From: Microbacteriaceae bacterium PS02066
GTDB taxonomy: Bacteria > Actinomycetota > Actinomycetes > Actinomycetales > Microbacteriaceae
Assembly (NCBI GenBank): GCA_029959545.1
Contig: JASCPH010000021.1
Coordinates: 1 to 49,506, forward strand
DNA length: 49,506 nucleotides
Direction of reading: 5' to 3'
Under the pieces are notes generated by a model. The model did not search any database and was not told where the DNA came from. It saw only the letters and a list, made by a program, of their open reading frames with translations. Both the position numbers and the translations under genes were made by a program. The stretch's first letter is position 1; each line of letters opens with the position of its first letter. Positions 33,008 to 40,788 of this stretch are shown here, in pieces.

Positions 33008-33023
33008 GAGCGAAGGAGCTTGA

Positions 33024-36000
33024 ATGCACGCGACGACGCGGCACGTGAGACGCAACCTTGCCGTCTTGATGATCGGAGCGCTGGCGACGGCCGGCGCTGT
33101 GTCCCTCCCCACCGCCGCACTTGCGGCCCCGACGGATTACGTGCAGAACGGCACGTTCACGACGGGGCATGAACCGTGGTGGTCTGCCGGGGTGGATGCG
33201 TTCCGCACCGACGGTGGGGTGTTCTGCGCGGACGTCCCCGCTACGACCAACCCGTGGGACGTCCTCGTGGGGCAGAGCGACCTGCCGCTGACGGCGGGCG
33301 TCGACTACATCGTCACCGCGGACGTGCGCGCGAGCGATCCCGCTACGCTCGTGACCCAGGTGGCTCCGAAGGTCGCGGACGCGTCGTTCAGCACCTACAC
33401 GAGTCGGACCGCCTCGCTCACGGATGCGTGGCAGACGCTCAGCTACACCTTCACCGCCCGCGACTTCGGCCAGGGCACGGTCTCCGATCTGCAGTTCCGC
33501 CTCGGGGCCAACAGCACTGCCACTACCTTCTGTCTCGACAACGTCTCTCTCATCGAGGAGGACTCCGTGCCGCCCGTCGATCCGGACCCCGTGGACCCGG
33601 TCGTCGGCACGGATCAGCTCCTGCCGAACCCGACGTTCGACAGCGGTACGACTCCGTGGTGGACGGCCGGCCCGGTGGTGCTGTCGAACCCCGACAGCAA
33701 CCTCTGCGCCACCGTGACCGGCGCGACCGCCAACCTCTGGGACGTGCTGGTCGGACACAACGACATCCCCCTGCCCGGCGCGACCGCCTTCCGGCTCGAC
33801 TTCACCGCATCCGCCTCGGCTCCGGTGACAGCCTCGACCAAGGTCGGAACCTACTCGGGCGCATCGACGGAGGACTTCGTCGAGCGCACCTTCGCCGTGG
33901 GCACCGCGGCGCAGACCTACTCGTACACGTTCGAGACGACGCCCGCCGACACGTTCCACCTCTCGCAGGTGCAGTTCCGCGTCGGAGGCGTGCCGGACGG
34001 AACCGTGATCTGCTTCGACGACGTGACGCTCACGGGCACGAAGTACACCTACCAGGCCGACACCGGCCCGGCGGTGAAGGTCAATCAGGTCGGCTACCTC
34101 CCGCGCGGGCCGAAGCGCGCGACGCTCGTGACGGATGCGGCCGAGCCGCTCGTCTGGACGCTCGAGGACGCGAGCGGCGACACCGTCGCGACGGGCGCCA
34201 CGACACCGGCCGGGTTCGACGCGAGCGCCGGGGTCGACGTGCACACGATCGACTTCTCCGACGTCACGGCGACCGGTGACGGCATGCGGCTGCGAGTGGG
34301 CACAGAGCTGAGCCACCCGTTCCGGATCGCCGCCGACGTGTTCCAGTCGCTGCGCACCGATTCGCTGCGCTTCTTCTACACGAACCGATCCGGCATCGCG
34401 ATCGACGGCGACATCGCGGGCGCCGAGTACGCGCGACCGGCCGGGCACCTGAACGAGGGCGCGAACCAGGGCGACAGCAACGTCGGCTGCCTCGAACCGC
34501 AGACCTGGTCCGACGGGTGGACCTGCTCGGACCGCCACGACGTCACGGGCGGTTGGTACGACGCGGGAGATCACGGCAAGTACGTGGTCAACGGTGGTAT
34601 CGCCGTCGCCCAGCTGCTGTCGGCGTACGAGCGCTCGCTCCCCGCCGGCACCGAGGCCGCTCTCGGCGACTCGACCCTCGCCGTCCCGGAGCGCGGCAAC
34701 GGCACGCCCGACATCCTCGACGAGTCGCGCTGGGAGCTGGAGTTCCTCCTGAAGATGCAGGTTCCCGCGGGCGACCCGCTGGCGGGGATGGCGTGGCACA
34801 AGGTCACCGATCGCGCGTGGACGGGCTTGCCGCTCATGCCGCACGACGACCCGCAGGAGCGACTGCTGCACCGCCCGTCGACGGCCGCCACACTGAACCT
34901 CGCGGCCACGGCCGCGCAGGCGTCGCGCCTGTTCGAGCCGTACGACGCGGCCTTCGCGGCGCGCCTGCTGGACGCGGCGCGGACGGCGTACGACGCGGCT
35001 CTCGCGCACCCCGACCTGCTCGCACCCGAGGAGGACGGCGTGGGCGGCGGCACGTACGCCGACGACACCGTCACGGACGAGTTCTACTGGGCGGCGGCGG
35101 AGCTGTACCTCACGACCGGCAGCGACCGTTACCGCGACGAGGTCGAGAACAACCCGCTGCACACCGCCGACATCTTCACGGCGGGCGGCTTCTACTGGGG
35201 CGACGTGGCGGCCCTCGGACGCATGCAGCTCGCGCGCTTCGGCACCGATCTTCCCGACATCGACCGCATCCGTCAGTCCGTGGTGGATGCGGCCGAGAAG
35301 CTGATCGCCGACCAGAAGGCGCAGCCGTTCGGTCAGCCGTACGCCCCGAAGGAAGGCCTCTACGACTGGGGCTCGAACTCGGCCGTGCTGAACAACCAGG
35401 TGGTGCTGGCGACGGCGTTCGACCTGACGAAGCGCCCGCGCTACGCGGGCGCGGTCATCGAGGCGTACGACTACCTGTTCGGCCGCAACGTTCTGGGCCA
35501 GTCGTACGTCACCGGCTACGGCACGAACGACTCGCGCAACCAGCACAGCCGGTGGTACGCGAACGCACTCGACCCGCAGCTGCCGCATCCGCCTGTCGGC
35601 ACGGTGGCCGGCGGACCGAACTCGTCGATCCAGGATCCGGTCGCGAGCGCCTGGCTCGCGGGCTGCGCGCCGCAGGCATGCTACGTCGACGACATCGGCG
35701 CGTGGTCCGTGAACGAGATCACGGTGAACTGGAACTCCGCGCTCGCGTGGGTGGCGTCCTTCGTCGCCGACCTCGGTGACGGCTTCGTCGCGGTGACCCC
35801 GGTCGCGGTCGACGACGCCGCATCCGGCGCACCGGGCGAGCCGATCACGGTCACCCCGCTCGCCAACGACCGCGCCGGCGACGCCGACATCCCGTTGGAT
35901 GCCGCGACGCTGACGCTGTTGGATGCGGCGGACGACGCGTCCGCCCGGGCGGCCGCGTCTCCCGTGACCTCCGTGACGGTCACGGGCCAGGGTCGGTACG

Positions 36001-36296
36001 ACCTCGACGGTGAGCGCATCGTCTTCACTCCCGAGGCAGGCTTCATCGGCACCGCGACCCCGGTCACGTACCGCGTGGCGGACACGCGAGGCACCGAGGT
36101 GACGGCGACGTTCACCCCCACCGTTCGAGCAGCTGCCGCATCCGATCCGTCGGCCGCGGTACCGGCTGGGCCGGCACGCGGGTCCCTGCCGCAGACCGGC
36201 GTCGACGCCTCACCCCTGTGGGCGATCGGTGCGACCGCACTCGCGCTGCTGGGCGCGGGAGCGTACCTCGTACGGCGTCGCCGCCGCGCGGCCTGA
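33024..36296 (+). CDS. sortase-anchored multidomain GH9 cellulase
   Basis: A 1090-residue secreted endoglucanase-type enzyme. Order: signal peptide (1-35); two carbohydrate-binding modules resembling CBM4/9 (about 38-175 and 198-345); a CelD_N Ig-like domain (about 348-440, VKVNQVGYLPRGPKRA); the GH9 catalytic domain (about 445-912) with Asp513 and Asp516 in YDAGDHGKY and the catalytic acid Glu898 in VNEITVNWN; a Big_9/cadherin-like domain (about 920-1035); LPQTG (1055-1059), a membrane helix and an Arg-rich end. It should be displayed on the cell wall and cut beta-1,4-glucans. The CebR box upstream implies induction by cello-oligosaccharides. Confidence 0.95.
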   Translation: MHATTRHVRRNLAVLMIGALATAGAVSLPTAALAAPTDYVQNGTFTTGHEPWWSAGVDAFRTDGGVFCADVPATTNPWDVLVGQSDLPLTAGVDYIVTADVRASDPATLVTQVAPKVADASFSTYTSRTASLTDAWQTLSYTFTARDFGQGTVSDLQFRLGANSTATTFCLDNVSLIEEDSVPPVDPDPVDPVVGTDQLLPNPTFDSGTTPWWTAGPVVLSNPDSNLCATVTGATANLWDVLVGHNDIPLPGATAFRLDFTASASAPVTASTKVGTYSGASTEDFVERTFAVGTAAQTYSYTFETTPADTFHLSQVQFRVGGVPDGTVICFDDVTLTGTKYTYQADTGPAVKVNQVGYLPRGPKRATLVTDAAEPLVWTLEDASGDTVATGATTPAGFDASAGVDVHTIDFSDVTATGDGMRLRVGTELSHPFRIAADVFQSLRTDSLRFFYTNRSGIAIDGDIAGAEYARPAGHLNEGANQGDSNVGCLEPQTWSDGWTCSDRHDVTGGWYDAGDHGKYVVNGGIAVAQLLSAYERSLPAGTEAALGDSTLAVPERGNGTPDILDESRWELEFLLKMQVPAGDPLAGMAWHKVTDRAWTGLPLMPHDDPQERLLHRPSTAATLNLAATAAQASRLFEPYDAAFAARLLDAARTAYDAALAHPDLLAPEEDGVGGGTYADDTVTDEFYWAAAELYLTTGSDRYRDEVENNPLHTADIFTAGGFYWGDVAALGRMQLARFGTDLPDIDRIRQSVVDAAEKLIADQKAQPFGQPYAPKEGLYDWGSNSAVLNNQVVLATAFDLTKRPRYAGAVIEAYDYLFGRNVLGQSYVTGYGTNDSRNQHSRWYANALDPQLPHPPVGTVAGGPNSSIQDPVASAWLAGCAPQACYVDDIGAWSVNEITVNWNSALAWVASFVADLGDGFVAVTPVAVDDAASGAPGEPITVTPLANDRAGDADIPLDAATLTLLDAADDASARAAASPVTSVTVTGQGRYDLDGERIVFTPEAGFIGTATPVTYRVADTRGTEVTATFTPTVRAAAASDPSAAVPAGPARGSLPQTGVDASPLWAIGATALALLGAGAYLVRRRRRAA

Positions 36297-36304
36297 GCAC
36301 ACGA

Positions 36305-36339
36305 CGAGGCCCCGGCGGGTGATTCCCGCCGGGGCCTCG
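36305..36339 (+). terminator. terminator of the cellulase gene
   Basis: CGAGGCCCCGGCGGG (36305-36319) pairs perfectly with CCCGCCGGGGCCTCG (36325-36339) around TGATT, followed by TTGT. A very stable 15-bp stem right after the stop codon is a normal high-GC Rho-independent terminator. Confidence 0.9.
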
Positions 36340-36399
36340 TTGTGCAGCCCGTGCCGCCGGGCGGGACGGGCTCGCCGTGTGGATCCGGAACCTGCGCCT

Positions 36400-36473
36400 G
36401 CCCGAACTCCTGCAGAATGCGCGTTCCGCATCCATTCGCTCTCCTGTCGAGCAGGAATTGCAGGAGTTCGGGC
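36400..36473. repeat. hairpin element (type C)
   Basis: GCCCGAACTCCTGCA (36400-36414) and TGCAGGAGTTCGGGC (36459-36473) are perfect 15-bp inverted repeats separated by 44 nt. The element lies between the convergent cellulase and lsr2 genes, beyond the cellulase terminator, so termination of that gene does not need it. Confidence 0.85.
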
Positions 36474-36498
36474 GAAAGGACTTCTGCGAACGCGCGAA

Positions 36499-36834
36499 TT
36501 AGTGCGCGGCGTCGTATGCCTCGAGAACGGCAGCGGGAACGCGTCCTCGTGCGCTCACTTCGTAGCCGTTCGCCGCGGCCCATTCACGCACGGCACCGAG
36601 GTCACGCGTGTCCTTCTTCGCACTGCGACCGCGCGTGGTGCTGCGCGACGCGCTGCCGATGGAGCGGCCCGCCTTGATGAACGGCGCGAAAGCTTCGCGC
36701 AGCTTCTCGGCATTCTTCTCGGAAAGGTCGATTTCGTACGAACGCCCCTCGAGAGAGAAGTGAATTGTCTTTCCCTCTTCGAGAACTTCGCCGTCGAGGT
36801 CGTCGATGAGTCGGGTGAAATGCTGTTTGGCCAT
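36499..36834 (-). CDS. lsr2: Lsr2 nucleoid-associated xenogeneic silencer
   Basis: A 111-residue Lsr2 homologue, the actinobacterial H-NS-like protein that bridges AT-rich DNA. The N-terminal dimerisation domain reads MAKQHFTRLIDDLDGEVLE then IHFSLEGRSYEIDLSEKNAEKLREAF; after an Arg/Ser linker the DNA-binding domain has VREWAAANGYEVSARGRVPAAVLEAY with the minor-groove RGR motif (about residues 95-97). ATG 36834 matches the family start; the longer frame is rejected. The upstream region is AT-rich. The AT-rich hipBA promoter in this window would be a natural target, by inference. Confidence 0.95.
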   Translation of the reverse strand: MAKQHFTRLIDDLDGEVLEEGKTIHFSLEGRSYEIDLSEKNAEKLREAFAPFIKAGRSIGSASRSTTRGRSAKKDTRDLGAVREWAAANGYEVSARGRVPAAVLEAYDAAH

Positions 36835-36929
36835 AGCTCCGGAGTATGACACATCAACCTTTTGCATTTCGGCATCTTGCGCGCCGAAAGAAAACTCAAG
36901 CGAGGAAACAATGCAATCTCGGTCGGCAT

Positions 36930-37038
36930 GCCTCGGGCGGCGTGGGCCCAACTCCGTTCGACCCCGCTCAACTCGTCATAACGACGAAAACGAGCCCCTG
37001 CGGGGCCCGCTTTCGTCGTTGCGGAGGGTGTGGGATTC
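36930..37038. repeat. 109-bp direct repeat, copy 1 (includes tRNA-Ser 3' fragment)
   Basis: This copy matches 37079-37187 over 109 bases with two differences. It holds the hairpin AACGACGAAAACGAGCCCC / GGGGCCCGCTTTCGTCGTT (36980-36998, 37002-37020) and then 17-18 bases equal to the 3' end of the tRNA-Ser(TGA) gene, CGGAGGGTGTGGGATTC. It stops where the tRNA T-loop begins. It sits between lsr2 and the real tRNA. The 40 bases between the copies are unique. Confidence 0.9.
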
Positions 37039-37078
37039 TCCCCACCGCCCCTCCACGCGCCGCTGCGCGCCGCGCGGA

Positions 37079-37187
37079 GCCTCGGGCGGCGTGGGCCCAA
37101 CTCCGTTCGAACCCGCTCAACTCGTCATAACGACGAAAGCGAGCCCCTGCGGGGCCCGCTTTCGTCGTTGCGGAGGGTGTGGGATTC
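37079..37187. repeat. 109-bp direct repeat, copy 2 (next to the intact tRNA-Ser)
   Basis: The parental copy: its right end is the 3' end of the intact tRNA-Ser(TGA) gene and the rest is the tRNA downstream region with a 19-bp hairpin (37129-37147 and 37151-37169, loop TGC) containing one G-A to G-G type mismatch. The hairpin probably terminates the tRNA transcript. Confidence 0.9.
37129..37169 (-). terminator. hairpin terminator downstream of tRNA-Ser(TGA)
   Basis: AACGACGAAAGCGAGCCCC and GGGGCCCGCTTTCGTCGTT form a 19-bp stem with a 3-base loop, starting 2 bases past the tRNA 3' end. There is no clear U-run after it on the minus strand, so this is a strong-stem terminator by position. It is duplicated at 36980-37020. 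Confidence 0.7.
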
Positions 37188-37255
37188 GAACCCACGGGAC
37201 ATTGCTGCCCACCGGTTTTCAAGACCGGGTCCTTCGGCCGCTCGGACAACCCTCC
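37171..37255 (-). tRNA. tRNA-Ser(TGA)
   Basis: The minus strand folds as a class II tRNA: acceptor GGAGGGT/ACCCTCC, anticodon stem CCGGT/ACCGG around CTTGAAA with anticodon TGA (codons UCA and others), a long variable arm (GTGGGCAGCAATGTCCCGT region) and TTCGAATC in the T-arm. CCA is not encoded. It lies upstream of nothing coding on its own strand; the HAD and serS genes are on the same strand at higher coordinates. Confidence 0.95.
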
Positions 37256-37310
37256 CGACGCGCAGATCGCACGCGCCGAACGGGCCGAGTCTAGTCGACC
37301 CGCTGACGAC

Positions 37311-38210
37311 TCAGAGGCGGCGCAGCACCTCTGCGACGCCCCCGTCGAGCACGGATGCGGTGACCTCGCCCGCCGCATCCTGCACCTCTTGCGGGCCCTG
37401 CCCCATCGCGACCGCGCGGCCGCCGTGCTGCTTCGCCCACGCGAACATGCCGACGTCGTTGCGGCCGTCGCCCATGACGAGCACGTTCGCGGGCGCCACA
37501 TCGAGCCAGTCGCGCACGAGCGCGAGCGCCGTGCCCTTGTCGACGCCCTTCGGGGCGATGTCGAGCCAGGCCGTCCAGCCCACGGCGTACGAGACCTGGT
37601 TGAGCCCTACGCGATCGACCAGCTCGACGAAGTCGCCCTCGTTGTGCTCCGGCGAAACCACGACGACACGGGTCACCGGCTGGCGCGCGAGATCCTCGAA
37701 GGCGACCTTCGACGCGCGGTCGAGGTTCCAGTCGTCCATGTAGTCGGTGTACTCGCGGCGCCCGTCGGGCAGCTCGACGAGGTAATGCGCGTCGGGCAGG
37801 TGCTCACGAAGCAGCGTCAGCACCTCGGCCGCATCGAACGTCTCGACGTGTCTGCGCTCGTAGACGAGGGATGCGGGATCCGCCGCGCCCACGCGCGCCA
37901 TGATCACGGCGCCGTTCGAGCACACGGCGTAGTCGGGCGCGATCTGCAGCAGCTCCTGGATGCCGCGGGTCGCCTCCCAGCTGCGACCCGTGGCGAGCAT
38001 CACCTCGTGACCGGCGCGTCGCGCATCCGCCACGGCCTCGACGATCCCGGGGCTCGGCGACTCGTCCTCGAGCAGCACCGTGCCGTCGATGTCGAGCACG
38101 ATCAGCATCCGCTCCGCATCCGCGGTCGCGATCTCCTCGACGAGAGCGGCAGCTTCGGCCGGCGTCTCGATCTCGATCTCTCCGGTCTCCGGCAGCCGCG
38201 CCTCACTCAC
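37311..38210 (-). CDS. HAD-superfamily (Cof-type) phosphatase
   Basis: A 299-residue haloacid-dehalogenase-fold hydrolase of the Cof/sugar-phosphatase type. Motif I is VLDIDGTVL with the nucleophile Asp (about residue 39), motif II LATGRSW, the Lys of motif III is in [11 protein letters not shown], and motif IV is [13 protein letters not shown] cap domain lies between motifs II and III. It starts at GTG 38210, which overlaps the serS stop (GTGA), so the two are co-translated. The substrate, probably a small phosphorylated metabolite, is unknown. Confidence 0.88.
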   Translation of the reverse strand: MSEARLPETGEIEIETPAEAAALVEEIATADAERMLIVLDIDGTVLLEDESPSPGIVEAVADARRAGHEVMLATGRSWEATRGIQELLQIAPDYAVCSNGAVIMARVGAADPASLVYERRHVETFDAAEVLTLLREHLPDAHYLVELPDGRREYTDYMDDWNLDRASKVAFEDLARQPVTRVVVVSPEHNEGDFVELVDRVGLNQVSYAVGWTAWLDIAPKGVDKGTALALVRDWLDVAPANVLVMGDGRNDVGMFAWAKQHGGRAVAMGQGPQEVQDAAGEVTASVLDGGVAEVLRRL

Positions 38211-39472
38211 GCGATCGGCTCCAGAACCTCGAGGCCGCCGAGGAAGGGCCGCAGCACCTCCGGCACGGTGACCGATCCGTCGGCGCGCTGGTGCGTCTCG
38301 AGAAGAGCCACGATCCAGCGCGTGGTCGCGAGGGTACCGTTCAGCGTCGCGACCGGCTGCGTCTTGCCCTCCTCGGGGCGGTACCGGATCGACAGGCGCC
38401 GGGCCTGGTACGTCGTGCAGTTGCTCGTGCTGGTGAGCTCGCGGTACGCATCCTGCGTCGGGACCCATGCCTCGATGTCGTACTTGCGCGCTGCGGAGGA
38501 ACCGAGATCCCCCGCGGCGACGTCGATCACGCGGTACGAGAGACCGAGATCCTGCAGCATCCGCTCCTGCATCCCGACGAGGCGCAGGTGCTCGGCCTCG
38601 GCCTCCGCCGGATCGACGTAGACGAACATCTCGAGCTTGTTGAACTGGTGCACCCGGATGATGCCGCGGGTGTCCTTTCCGTACGAGCCCGCCTCGCTGC
38701 GGTAACAGGTCGACCAGCCCGCGTAGCGCTTGGGCCCACGGCCCAGGTCGAGGATCTCGTCCATGTGATACCCGGCCAGGGGCACCTCGCTCGTTCCGAC
38801 GAGGTACAGGTCTTCGTCGTCGAGGTGGTACACCTCGGCGGCGTGCTTGCCGAGGAATCCGGTGCCGCGCATGACCTCGGGACGCACGAGCGTCGGCGGG
38901 ATGATGGGGGTGAACCCGGCCTGCAGGGCGCGATCGAGCGCGAGGTTCATCAGCGCGATCTCAAGGCGCGCGCCGACACCCGTGAGGAAGTAGAAGCGAC
39001 TGCCGGAGACCTTGGTCCCCCGCTCCATGTCGATCGCGCCGAGCAGCTCGCCGATCTCGAGGTGGTCGCGCGGGGTGAAGTCGAACGACGGGATCTCGCC
39101 GTGCGTGCGCAGCGTCACGAAGTCGTCCTCGCCACCGACCGGCACGCCCTCGATGACGATGTTCTCGATCTTGGCGAGCGCCTCCGCGGCAGCCTCCTCC
39201 GCCTCGGTCACGGCGGCCTGTGCGGCCTTGACCTGAGCGCTCAGCTCCTTCGCCTCGGCGACGAGCGCAGCCTTCTCCTCCTTGGGGGCGGCAGCCACCC
39301 TCTTGCCGTGCGCGTTCTGCGCGGCACGGAGCTCTTCGAACGCCGTGATGGCCGATCGTCGGTCGCGATCGGCGGCGAGCGCCGCATCCACCGTCTCCGC
39401 GGACTCGCCGCGGGCTTCCTGGGAGCGCTTGACGAGGTCGGGGTTATCGCGAAGGAGGGCCAGATCGATCAC
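38207..39472 (-). CDS. serS: Seryl-tRNA synthetase
   Basis: A 421-residue class II synthetase that charges tRNA-Ser. The N-terminal coiled-coil arm (about 1-105), which reads the long variable arm of tRNA-Ser, is followed by the catalytic core with motif 2 ([21 protein letters not shown]) and motif 3 ([18 protein letters not shown]); [11 protein letters not shown] is also typical. It starts at GTG 39472. One of its substrates, tRNA-Ser(TGA), is encoded 1 kb away on the same strand. Confidence 0.97.
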   Translation of the reverse strand: MIDLALLRDNPDLVKRSQEARGESAETVDAALAADRDRRSAITAFEELRAAQNAHGKRVAAAPKEEKAALVAEAKELSAQVKAAQAAVTEAEEAAAEALAKIENIVIEGVPVGGEDDFVTLRTHGEIPSFDFTPRDHLEIGELLGAIDMERGTKVSGSRFYFLTGVGARLEIALMNLALDRALQAGFTPIIPPTLVRPEVMRGTGFLGKHAAEVYHLDDEDLYLVGTSEVPLAGYHMDEILDLGRGPKRYAGWSTCYRSEAGSYGKDTRGIIRVHQFNKLEMFVYVDPAEAEAEHLRLVGMQERMLQDLGLSYRVIDVAAGDLGSSAARKYDIEAWVPTQDAYRELTSTSNCTTYQARRLSIRYRPEEGKTQPVATLNGTLATTRWIVALLETHQRADGSVTVPEVLRPFLGGLEVLEPIA

Positions 39473-39516
39473 CCGTGAAGTCTAGACGCGGCGGGTGCGC
39501 CTCGGATTCCGCCCGC

Positions 39517-39653
39517 CATGTCCCACTTCCCGCAACGCATGTCCCACTTCCCGCAGAGCATGTCCCACTTCCTGCAGAAATCGACCCCTGAAACTGCAAC
39601 AATTGGGACACGCAGAGTCAACCGGCCCCGAAAAGTGCCGCAAGTGGGACATG
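39517..39653. repeat. tandem and inverted repeat element (type D)
   Basis: The 21-bp unit CATGTCCCACTTCCCGCAA occurs three times with small changes at 39517, 39538 and 39559. An inverted copy, CAAGTGGGACATG, lies at 39641-39653, and a diverged one (TTGGGACACG) at 39603-39612. CATGTCCCACTT and AAGTGGGACATG are perfect 12-bp inverted repeats. The element lies between the divergent serS and lipid-kinase genes, the only divergent site in this set. Confidence 0.85.
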
Positions 39654-39741
39654 TAGAGCACGAGCGGGCGGATGCGGAGACAACCGCCGAAGCCGCGCCA
39701 TCCCGGCATCCACCCGGCGCCCGCGGCCCTACTCTGTGAGC

Positions 39742-40740
39742 ATGACCTCGGATGCCGCCGCCGTCCGGCGCGCGGCGCTGGTGTACAACCCGGTGAAGGT
39801 CGACGCCCGCCGCTTGCGGGCGCAGGTCGCGCACGCCGCCGAGCGGGCGGGATGGGGCGCACCTCTCTTCTTCGAAACGACCCCCGAGGATCTGGGTCAG
39901 GGGCAGGCGCGCAGCGCACTCTCGCAGGGAGCGGATGCGGTACTGGTCGCCGGCGGCGACGGCACAGTGCGCGCGGTCGCCGAAGCCCTCGCCCACACGG
40001 GCGTGCCGCTGACGATCGTGCCGAGCGGCACGGGAAACCTCCTCGCCCGCAACCTGCGGCTTCCCCTCGACGACCCCGACCGCGTGATCGGCACCGCGTT
40101 CACCGGCGACACGGTGATGATCGATGTCGGCTTCGCCGAGTTGCACCGCGTCGACGGGGCGCGTGAGACCCACGCGTATGTGGTGATGGGCGGCATCGGA
40201 CTGGATGCGGCGATGATCGCCAACACCCGCCCGTCACTGAAGAAGAGCGTCGGCTGGGTCGCCTACGTCGATGGAGCGGCGCGCTCGCTCGTCCGGGCCG
40301 CGCCCTTTCGCATCGTCTACCAGGTGGGCGACCAGCGCCTGCACTCGGCTCGTGTGCAGAGTGTGCTCTACGCCAACTGCGGGTCGCTGCCGGCGGGGCT
40401 GTCCCTCATTCCCGAGGCGTCGGTGGTCGACGCGACCATGGACGTCGTGCTGTTCCAGCCCAAGGCATGGTGGGGGTGGCTGTTCGTCTGGCGCCGGGTC
40501 GCCTGGGACAACAGTGTGCTGCGCCGCTTCCGCGCCGGCCGTCGGGTGCTGCAGCTGCGCACCCGCGACAACGCCGTGCGCTACATGCGCGGGCGGACGA
40601 TGGAGGTCGCCGCGGCCGAGCCGCATCCGGTGCAGCTCGACGGCGACGAGTTCGGCGAGGCCGTGCGGATCGTGAGCCGCATCGACGCCGGCGCGCTGCG
40701 CGTGACCGTGCCGACCGGGCACGACCTCAGCCGGCTCTGA
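39742..40740 (+). CDS. diacylglycerol/lipid kinase (YegS/DgkB family)
   Basis: A 332-residue lipid kinase of the DAGK_cat family. The nucleotide loop is LVAGGDGTVRAVAEAL (about residues 72-87) and the second motif PSGTGNLLARNL (about 95-106). The C-terminal half is the beta-sandwich that covers the active site. It phosphorylates diacylglycerol or a related lipid at the inner membrane face. ATG 39742 is chosen; GTG 39736 is also possible. The upstream intergenic region is the type D repeat. Confidence 0.88.
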   Translation: MTSDAAAVRRAALVYNPVKVDARRLRAQVAHAAERAGWGAPLFFETTPEDLGQGQARSALSQGADAVLVAGGDGTVRAVAEALAHTGVPLTIVPSGTGNLLARNLRLPLDDPDRVIGTAFTGDTVMIDVGFAELHRVDGARETHAYVVMGGIGLDAAMIANTRPSLKKSVGWVAYVDGAARSLVRAAPFRIVYQVGDQRLHSARVQSVLYANCGSLPAGLSLIPEASVVDATMDVVLFQPKAWWGWLFVWRRVAWDNSVLRRFRAGRRVLQLRTRDNAVRYMRGRTMEVAAAEPHPVQLDGDEFGEAVRIVSRIDAGALRVTVPTGHDLSRL

Positions 40741-40788
40741 CTGTCAACCCTTCGACTCCGACTGCGACCCATTCGCGAGGATGAGGGG

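Noticed and set aside
32286..35588. 1100-residue open frame antisense to the ABC permease and cellulase
   Set aside because: It is rich in Arg/Val/His with no domain, and it covers genes with clear family matches; long antisense frames are expected in GC-rich coding DNA.
37021..37038. second tRNA-Ser gene
   Set aside because: Only the 3' 17-18 bases of the tRNA are present in this repeat copy; no anticodon arm or 5' half follows.
39517..39653. CRISPR array
   Set aside because: A 21-bp period leaves no room for spacers, copies are inverted as well as direct, and no cas gene is present.
39473..39741. T-box or serine-responsive leader for serS
   Set aside because: No specifier or antiterminator consensus is visible, and the region is explained by the type D repeats.
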